Made by a program: the position numbers and the translations under genes
Shown here: piece by piece, positions 7,552-13,087 of the stretch
Position numbering within the stretch: the first letter of the stretch is position 1
How the letters are laid out: each line of letters starts with the position of its first letter
The notes under the pieces: model-generated
The model's input: only the letters and a program-made list of their open reading frames with translations
Told to the model about the DNA's origin: nothing
Database searches by the model: none
Assembly (NCBI GenBank): GCA_964601505.1
Contig: CAZRNR010000038.1
Span: forward strand, 1 to 21,487
Direction: 5' to 3'
Source: DRWZ01 sp964601505
GTDB lineage: Bacteria; Calescibacteriota; Calescibacteriia; Calescibacteriales; Calescibacteriaceae
DNA: 21,487 nt

Positions 7552-7789
7552 TCTTTGTTTAAGTTTTATTCTCTTTTTCTTTTGCAGAGTTATAGAAAGG
7601 TCTTTAAGGGAGCTATGAAATCTCAATGCAATGAAACATTCGATAAAATCGGAATATAGAATATTAGAGTTTATGCTTTAAGTTTAATGTGGAATATGTT
7701 TTGTTTTGTGGGTGTAATAAAGCTTTTTCTCCATACATGATTGAATGCAGAGGAATATAAGAGTGCTTTTTGTAGTTCTTGATCTGCTT

Positions 7790-9850
7790 TCAAATATCAA
7801 GAGCTGTTGCATATAGAGCATTTTTAATTATAAATTCTCTTCTCGGTTCAACTTTCTCCCCCATAAGAGTTTGGAATAATTCTTCAGCTTTCTGAGCATC
7901 CTTTACTGTGACCAACTTCAGAACACGTGTTGATGGATTAAGTGTTGTCATCCAGAGTTGTTCTGGTGTCATTTCCCCAAGACCTTTGAACCTCTGTATT
8001 GTTATCCCCTCTTTCCCTTTTTCTTCTATTTTCTCTAATTCATCACTGTTTTGTGATTTGATAATAGATTTTGCTAAATTCTCATCTTTCCCCAATTTTC
8101 TCAAGCCTCTTTTTACTATGTACTCTTTGAGTTCTGCATCATCTTTTATGTATATGTCCTGGTCCTTTTCCCTTACTCTATAAAGCGGTGGTTGAGCTAT
8201 ATAAATTTTACCAGCCTCGATAAGTGGAGACATATATCTCCAGAAGAAAGTCATGATCAGAGTTCTTATATGTGAGCCATCAATATCTGCATCAGATAGT
8301 ATGATTATTTTACTATACCTTGAATTTTCTGGTTTGCATTCTTTTCCTATACCGCAGCCTATTGCAGATATTATTGCCTGTATCTCCTCATGCTTTAGCA
8401 TTTTCAAAACAGAAGCCTTTTCAACATTCAAAATTTTACCCTTGAGCGGTAGTATGGCTTGAAACTTTCTGTCCCTGGCTTGTTTAGCGCTACCTCCTGC
8501 ACTTTCTCCCTCAACTAAAAATAATTCAGTTTTATCTGGATCTCTTTCTTGGCAGTCTGATAGCTTTCCAGGAAGAACTATCTCATCTTTAGCTTTCTTC
8601 CTTACAAGTTCTTTTGCTTTCTTTTCCGCTTCTTTCTCAAGGTGTGTTTGCCAAACTCTTTTTATTATTGTCTCAACGATCTTTGGATTGTCTTCAAAGA
8701 ACTTGGTAAGAATGTCGTAAGCCGTTGATTCAACAATATTTTTGACTTTTGTGTTTCCAAGTTTAGATTTGGTCTGTCCCTCAAACTGTGGGTCTGATAT
8801 GAAAATAGAGATCGCACAGACAAGACCGTCTCTTATATCTTCTCCGGAAAAGCTTATATCTTTTTTCAGAACCTTTGGAGCAAATTGATTTAGTGCTTTT
8901 GTAAGAGCTGTTTTGAATCCAGTTTCATGTGTCCCGCCTTCAATGGTTCTTATGGTATTTACAAAAGAATAAAATATCTCCTCCGGCTCCTCTCTGTAAA
9001 TCATTGCTGCCTCAAGTTTCACATCTTCTTTCTCCCCCTTGATCAGTATGGGTTTTCTGAATAGAACATTTGAGTTCGCAGATAGCTCCTTTACAAGACC
9101 TTCAAGACCTTCGTCAGATTGGAACACTTCTTTTTGGTCAGTTCTTTTATCTGTAAGGGTTATCTTAAGTTTAGGTATTAGGAACGATATCTCCTTTAGT
9201 CTGTTTTTTACCGTTTCATATGAGAATTCAACTGTCTCGAAAATCTGCGGATCGGGCTTAAATCTAACACGAGTTCCTGTCTCCTCTATTCCAGAATCTT
9301 TAAGTATCTTCATTTGTCCAAGCGGTTTACCCTTTGAAAACTTTTGGTAAGCTAATTTACCATCTCTCTTGACCCAGACTTCGAGTTTTTCTGAAAGAGC
9401 ATTTACTACTGAAGCTCCAACACCATGAAGACCCCCTGATACTTTGTATATACCTTTTTCGAACTTACCTCCAGCGTGTAGTTTTGTGAAAACAACCTCA
9501 AGAGCTGGTGTCCCAGTTTCAGGATGAATATCTATTGGGACCCCTCTCCCATTATCTTCTACTTCACAAGAACCGTCTTCAAACAATCTGACATGAATTC
9601 TATCACAGTATCCTGCCATTGCTTCATCTACGGAGTTATCTACTATTTCCCAGATGAGATGGTGAAGACCTTGAGCCCCAGTGGATCCAATATACATTGC
9701 AGGCCTTTTCCTGACCGCTTCAAGATCCTTTAGAATTTTTATCTGCTCTGCTGTGTACTGGTTATCCTTATTATTGTTGGTTTTATTGTCTTTATCCTTC
9801 TCCTCTATTTCATCTATTTCCATCCATTCTTCTGTTTTTCCGTTTCCCAT
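7790..9850 (-). CDS. gyrB: DNA gyrase subunit B
   Basis: ATPase/TOPRIM subunit of type IIA topoisomerase, which introduces negative supercoils with GyrA. GHKL ATPase motifs: DNSVDEAMAGY (71-81), DNGRGVP (99-105) and the lid GGLHGVGASVVNAL (139-152). The transducer carries the QTKSKLGN lysine loop (359-366). TOPRIM: EGESAGG with the catalytic Glu at about 447, then SDADIDGSH near 525. QPPLYRV and the C-terminal RREFIIKNALYATALDI are typical. 686 aa fits the short form without the large TOPRIM insertion of E. coli. The first ~33 residues are a Lys/Asp/Asn/Glu-rich extension before the usual start; an internal ATG (residue 10) could be used instead. ParE cannot be fully excluded, but motif spelling favours GyrB. 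gyrA is not in the window. Confidence 0.93.
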   Translation of the reverse strand: MGNGKTEEWMEIDEIEEKDKDNKTNNNKDNQYTAEQIKILKDLEAVRKRPAMYIGSTGAQGLHHLIWEIVDNSVDEAMAGYCDRIHVRLFEDGSCEVEDNGRGVPIDIHPETGTPALEVVFTKLHAGGKFEKGIYKVSGGLHGVGASVVNALSEKLEVWVKRDGKLAYQKFSKGKPLGQMKILKDSGIEETGTRVRFKPDPQIFETVEFSYETVKNRLKEISFLIPKLKITLTDKRTDQKEVFQSDEGLEGLVKELSANSNVLFRKPILIKGEKEDVKLEAAMIYREEPEEIFYSFVNTIRTIEGGTHETGFKTALTKALNQFAPKVLKKDISFSGEDIRDGLVCAISIFISDPQFEGQTKSKLGNTKVKNIVESTAYDILTKFFEDNPKIVETIIKRVWQTHLEKEAEKKAKELVRKKAKDEIVLPGKLSDCQERDPDKTELFLVEGESAGGSAKQARDRKFQAILPLKGKILNVEKASVLKMLKHEEIQAIISAIGCGIGKECKPENSRYSKIIILSDADIDGSHIRTLIMTFFWRYMSPLIEAGKIYIAQPPLYRVREKDQDIYIKDDAELKEYIVKRGLRKLGKDENLAKSIIKSQNSDELEKIEEKGKEGITIQRFKGLGEMTPEQLWMTTLNPSTRVLKLVTVKDAQKAEELFQTLMGEKVEPRREFIIKNALYATALDI

Positions 9851-9921
9851 GGCTTTTATCTATTATTTACCAAATGTAAAAATAAAATAATGGCAATAAG
9901 TATATAAATATTAGGTATAAT

Positions 9922-9950
9922 ACTTTAAGTTATAAATTTTCATAGGTCAA
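9922..9950 (-). promoter_or_regulatory. Probable sigma70-type promoter of gyrB
   Basis: On the minus strand, TTGACC (9950-9945) is followed after 17 bp by TAAAGT (9927-9922). The predicted transcript would start near 9915, giving a ~65-nt AT-rich leader with no clear Shine-Dalgarno sequence. Confidence 0.4.
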
Positions 9951-10115
9951 AGTTTGTTTTTCAGTTTTTTAACCATTGCCGAATATTTGGATCAACTAAT
10001 ATTTTTTCAGGCTGATGAAAAAATTCATTAATTTAAATCAATTAAGCTTTACCATGATTGAACCGGATTATCTATTTTACTCTCTCCCCCGGAAAGCTTT
10101 TGGAGGAAGAAAGGA

Positions 10116-11222
10116 TTATTTTACCGCTACAAGGAAAGTCGTTTTACCTGCAAGACATCTTACTAAATCTGTTCTTCTAAAACCGAAAGATTTGACATAG
10201 CTTTTTATTTCGCTTTCTTTCCATCTTTTTCCGGTGTAGCTTGTCAGAAGGTCAAGAATACTTTCTTCAATTGGACCTTTCGTTCCAGAATCATCGACTA
10301 TTGATTCCCATATAACTGCATATCCTCCCGAGTTAAGTAGATTAAAAGACTTACCGAGAAATTCATTTCCGAATTCGTTTAAGGATCTCAAAGACAGTTT
10401 TTTAGTTAAAAATATAAGGTCGTAGCCTTTTTCTTCATCTCCCCATTTGTCCTCTGAAGGAACGCCTTTGTGCCCTTTTATGCTTGCTATGCTTGTTTGA
10501 GGAATTTTATATTTTAAGATGAGATTTGGAACAAGTTTTATCAAGTGGGGATAGCATCCTATGTTTATTTGAACATCTGGGAATGCTTTTTGAATATTTC
10601 TTGCAAAGGATATGCCCATAGAACCGACCATAATTCTCTTTATGTTTTCAAACTTGAATTTTCTCATAAGTTCTTTGGTTGCTGTGTGGAGAAAGGAATT
10701 CACGCTGTAAAGTAATTCTGCGTATTCTCCTTCAAGATTGTATATGTCAAGGTTTTCGGATGGTTTGCCTTCTTTTATTATTTTTGGAAGTTGACTGAGT
10801 CCCTTCATTTGAGCCCAAATGAAGCCTATATTATTGGGAAAACTCTTCACTCTATAGAATGATTTACCACTTTTTATTCTTTTTTCAGCTATACCAAAGT
10901 AGGCAAGTGCATCAAGTAAAGCCTCAAGACGATTCTCGTCTAATCCCAATTTTTCCTTTATTTCATCCCATGGTTTCCAGTTATCAAGAATTTTTAGGAT
11001 TCCAAGCTCATTTGCTGCACCAATAGTGGAGAATCTTATCACATCTGAGTTAAAGTCGTAGAGTTTTTTATATGAGAAGTAGGATTCTAAGTTTTTCTTA
11101 AAATTTTTCGGGTTTTTTATAGCTATGTAGATTATTGGGAAAAAATCTTTTACCAATTTCCCAAGCAATCCTCCTTTTTCTGCTTGGGATTCTAAAAATC
11201 CCAGAATTTTCTTCTGTATCAT
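10116..11222 (-). CDS. O-methyltransferase-like protein with degenerate SAM site
   Basis: 368 aa with the layout of the acetylserotonin/hydroxyneurosporene O-methyltransferase family: a helical N-terminus, a winged-helix dimerisation-like domain at about 60-128 (NELGILKILD ... RLEALLDALAYFG ... FYRV), then a Rossmann-like part ending in LLNSGGYAVIWESIVDD (295-311) and SFGFRRTDLVR. The SAM-binding region is eroded: the usual DxGxGxG becomes MVGSMGI (198-204), and the acidic residue after strand 2 (normally in FDLP) is replaced in NIGCYP (220-225). It may bind another ligand or be inactive. The start codon overlaps the stop of rpmC by one base (TAATG), so it is coupled to L29 translation. The substrate is unknown. 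Confidence 0.7.
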   Translation of the reverse strand: MIQKKILGFLESQAEKGGLLGKLVKDFFPIIYIAIKNPKNFKKNLESYFSYKKLYDFNSDVIRFSTIGAANELGILKILDNWKPWDEIKEKLGLDENRLEALLDALAYFGIAEKRIKSGKSFYRVKSFPNNIGFIWAQMKGLSQLPKIIKEGKPSENLDIYNLEGEYAELLYSVNSFLHTATKELMRKFKFENIKRIMVGSMGISFARNIQKAFPDVQINIGCYPHLIKLVPNLILKYKIPQTSIASIKGHKGVPSEDKWGDEEKGYDLIFLTKKLSLRSLNEFGNEFLGKSFNLLNSGGYAVIWESIVDDSGTKGPIEESILDLLTSYTGKRWKESEIKSYVKSFGFRRTDLVRCLAGKTTFLVAVK

Positions 11223-11455
11223 TATCTTGGCTGTTGTTTTTGTTGTTTGTTATCGATTTCTCTTTGTCTTAATATCGTTTTTATTCTCGCTATTTCTTTT
11301 TTTAAAGCTCTTATTTTTGCAGGATTAGTTTTTCCTTCTATTTTTGTTAATGCTTTCCATCCAAAAATTTCTTTTTGCAGTTCCATTATTCTTTTCTGCA
11401 GCTCTTCGTTGCCAAGTTCCCTCAAGGTTTTCATAAGTTCTTCTCTTTTCCCCAT
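11222..11455 (-). CDS. rpmC: 50S ribosomal protein L29 (uL29)
   Basis: A two-helix, 77-aa basic protein that binds 23S rRNA near the exit tunnel. ELGNEELQKRIMELQKEIF is the first helix, and NPAKIRALKKEIARIKTIL contains the L29 signature (IARIKT, 56-61). Slightly longer than the usual 60-70 aa because of a C-terminal Gln/Lys-rich tail. L29 genes normally sit between rplP and rpsQ in the S10 operon; here it is alone, upstream of the O-methyltransferase-like gene (1-bp overlap) and divergent from a tRNA gene. There is no obvious Shine-Dalgarno; the leader is A/T-rich, ending AAAAACC before ATGGGG. Confidence 0.85.
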   Translation of the reverse strand: MGKREELMKTLRELGNEELQKRIMELQKEIFGWKALTKIEGKTNPAKIRALKKEIARIKTILRQREIDNKQQKQQPR

Positions 11456-11545
11456 GGTTTTTATATTTTATCAATTGTTTGTGAAGAATCATTTTTTGCA
11501 TTTTATTTTTTCGCGTTTTATTTTGGGATTTTTATTTTTTTAATT

Positions 11546-11575
11546 TTGGCTTTTTGTTCAGCTGTGCGTTAATAA
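11546..11575 (+). promoter_or_regulatory. Possible promoter of the tRNA-Arg gene
   Basis: TTGGCT (11546-11551) and TAATAA (11570-11575) with an 18-bp spacer. Transcription would start about 3 nt before the mature tRNA 5' end. An overlapping alternative, TTGTTC/TAATAT, has only 13 bp between the boxes and is less likely. Confidence 0.35.
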
Positions 11576-11584
11576 TATTTATTT

Positions 11585-11656
11585 GCGCCTGTAGTTCAGA
11601 GGAAGAACGCCGGATTGCGGATCCGGAGGTCGTGGGTTCAAGTCCCACCAGGCGCA
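11585..11656 (+). tRNA. tRNA-Arg with anticodon GCG
   Basis: A 72-nt cloverleaf with perfect stems: acceptor GCGCCTG/CAGGCGC (7 bp), D stem GTTC/GAAC with loop AGAGGAA, anticodon stem CCGGA/TCCGG with loop TTGCGGA, 5-nt variable loop AGGTC, T stem GTGGG/CCCAC with loop TTCAAGT, and discriminator A. The anticodon is GCG at 11617-11619, reading CGC and CGU. CCA is not encoded (TTC follows). Most bacteria decode these codons with an ACG anticodon edited to ICG by TadA, so a genomic G34 is notable. The gene is divergent from rpmC and only 13 nt upstream of the ArsA-like CDS. Confidence 0.93.
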
Positions 11657-11669
11657 TTCTATCTTCCCT

Positions 11670-12503
11670 TTGTTCTACATAATAACAGGTAAAGGTGGTG
11701 TTGGAAAATCTACTTGCTCAGTTCTTCTTGCAAATTACCTTTCTTCTAAAGGAAGTACAGTCCTTTATTACTGCACCGTTTCTCCAGTTTATAGATTTGT
11801 GGATCAAAAAGTCAAAATGTATTTTTTGGATGTAGAGACTGAAGCTCGCGAATATCTTAAGATCAAACTCCCATTTTTTCTTTGGTATCCTCTATCAAAA
11901 TCTTCAATATTCCGTGTTTTTTCAAAACTTATTCCGGGTTTCTACGAACTGATAATTCTTGGTAAGATGTGGTATGACTTTTATACAAACAAATATGATT
12001 TTTACGTTTTTGATGCTCTTCCTACAGGACAAATTTTGTCTATGCTGAAGATACCAGAAGCTGGTTTGAAATCGGGAGCTGGAGGACTTGTAAAATCTGA
12101 TTTTGAGAAAATGTATGAATTTGTCAAAAATGTAAAAATAGTCCTTGTTTCATTACCTGAACATGTTGTTCACGATGAGTCAGGAGAATTTGTAAAATCA
12201 GCGAGAGAATATAATCTGAATTTTGATACGGTCTTTTTAAACAAGTTTTACTATAACAACTTAGATGAAAAAGATCTTAAATGGTTAGAAACTATGCTTG
12301 TTGAAGGTAAATTGACGAGAAAGGAAAAGAAAGAAATGAAAGCTATTTTATCATTTGAAAGATTTTTTGCCTCAAATTCTCAGATGTTTTATAATTCTTT
12401 TTTGAGTTTTGGTTTGAATGTTTTAAAGATACCTTTCTCTTTTTCAGAGATGAACAAAGAATTTTTTGAGCAAGGATTCTCTCTTTTTAAGAACTTTCTG
12501 TGA
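11670..12503 (+). CDS. ArsA/GET3-like P-loop ATPase, single domain, with altered switch I
   Basis: 277 aa beginning at TTG 11670 directly with the deviant Walker A GKGGVGKST (residues 7-15) of the SIMIBI class, as in ArsA, GET3 and MinD. FDALPTGQ (114-121) matches the DTAPTGH motif of ArsA/GET3, and KSGAGGLVKSD and VSLPEHVVHDES fit the same family. In place of the STDPAH switch I segment it has CTVSP (35-39), so the usual catalytic aspartate is missing. Soluble, no signal peptide. The start lies 13 nt after the tRNA 3' end with no Shine-Dalgarno, and no in-frame ATG is nearby, so it is probably read from the same transcript as the tRNA. The function is not known; arsenic export is not implied, since no arsB is seen. 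Confidence 0.75.
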   Translation: MFYIITGKGGVGKSTCSVLLANYLSSKGSTVLYYCTVSPVYRFVDQKVKMYFLDVETEAREYLKIKLPFFLWYPLSKSSIFRVFSKLIPGFYELIILGKMWYDFYTNKYDFYVFDALPTGQILSMLKIPEAGLKSGAGGLVKSDFEKMYEFVKNVKIVLVSLPEHVVHDESGEFVKSAREYNLNFDTVFLNKFYYNNLDEKDLKWLETMLVEGKLTRKEKKEMKAILSFERFFASNSQMFYNSFLSFGLNVLKIPFSFSEMNKEFFEQGFSLFKNFL

Positions 12504-12525
12504 AATTCCGTAAAGAAAAACAAAT

Positions 12526-12554
12526 TTGAAAATAAAGAAACGCTCAAATATTTT
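12526..12554 (+). promoter_or_regulatory. Possible sigma70-type promoter of the DUF4398-like lipoprotein gene
   Basis: TTGAAA (12526-12531) and TATTTT (12549-12554) separated by 17 bp, giving a leader of about 35 nt that includes the strong ribosome-binding site at 12577-12585. Confidence 0.4.
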
Positions 12555-12576
12555 GTAAAGTTTTAAGTTAAAATAA

Positions 12577-12585
12577 AAGGGAGGT
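12577..12585 (+). promoter_or_regulatory. Strong ribosome-binding site of the small lipoprotein gene
   Basis: AAGGGAGGT, 10 nt before ATG 12596. Together with the site at fbp this shows that canonical Shine-Dalgarno sequences are used here, which makes their absence from neighbouring genes noticeable. Confidence 0.8.
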
Positions 12586-12595
12586 ACCATAAGAT

Positions 12596-12970
12596 ATGAG
12601 AACAAAAAAATTATTGTATTATTACAGTTTGCTTCTTGCGGTTGCTGGTCTTGTTTTTGTTTATTGTGAGAAGAAGCCAGAGAAGGAGCTTCAAGATGCT
12701 CAGAGCACATTGAATGAGCTTGAGGAGCTTGGGGCACCTCAGTATGCTCCAGATGAGTGGCAGTCTCTAAAATCAAAATTAGATGACGCTCGGGTGAGAA
12801 TAGAAAGAAGAAAGTATAAGGAAGCCAGGGAAATACTTACCTCTATAATATCTGCAGCTCCTGCGGTAAAACAGAAGGTAGAAGAGAAGAAAGCAGAAGA
12901 ACAACAGAAGGAACAACAAGAAGTTCCATCACCTGAAGCAGCTACAGAGCCTGCTCAACCATCTCAATGA
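12596..12970 (+). CDS. Small secreted (lipo)protein, DUF4398-like
   Basis: 124 aa. A signal sequence (residues 1-23, with KK then a hydrophobic core) precedes Cys24, a likely lipidation site, although Tyr at -1 makes the lipobox non-canonical. The mature part is two amphipathic helices: the first around LGAPQYAPDEWQSLKSKLDDA (30-65), whose GA-x-xYAP-x-E pattern matches DUF4398 helical-hairpin lipoproteins, and a second ending REILTSIISAAPAV. The tail is a low-complexity Glu/Lys/Gln/Pro stretch of about 35 residues. In Gram-negative bacteria DUF4398 proteins are periplasmic or outer-membrane-linked, often near OmpA-type genes; the exact role is unknown. The gene has its own strong RBS and is followed by a terminator-like hairpin. 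Confidence 0.75.
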   Translation: MRTKKLLYYYSLLLAVAGLVFVYCEKKPEKELQDAQSTLNELEELGAPQYAPDEWQSLKSKLDDARVRIERRKYKEAREILTSIISAAPAVKQKVEEKKAEEQQKEQQEVPSPEAATEPAQPSQ

Positions 12971-12976
12971 AAAATA

Positions 12977-13019
12977 AAGGGCGAAGGGAAGCGAAATTTC
13001 TCATTCACCTTCGCCCCTT
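12977..13019 (+). terminator. Hairpin terminator after the DUF4398-like gene
   Basis: AAGGGCGAAGG (12977-12987) pairs with CCTTCGCCCCTT (13008-13019), an 11-bp GC-rich stem with one bulged C and a 20-nt loop. It begins 7 nt after the stop. The following T-tract is poor (ATTCTCTAT), so the termination strength is uncertain. Confidence 0.65.
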
Positions 13020-13087
13020 ATTCTCTATCTATATTGAATATTTAATAATCAAACATAAAAGGTATAAATTAAAACTATATTAAAACT

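Noticed and set aside
7552..7789. Search for a terminator or small RNA between the convergent fbp and gyrB genes
   Set aside because: No stable hairpin with a T-tract and no conserved RNA motif could be seen; the stretch is AT-rich filler.
10085..10118. Pyrimidine/purine hairpin after the methyltransferase-like gene (CTTCCTCC with GGGGGAGAG)
   Set aside because: It needs two G-U pairs in a 7-bp stem and has no T-tract on the minus strand, so termination is not supported.
10015..10200. Plus-strand 61-codon frame between gyrB and the methyltransferase-like gene
   Set aside because: Its second half is antisense to the methyltransferase-like gene, and it has no ribosome-binding site and no recognisable product.
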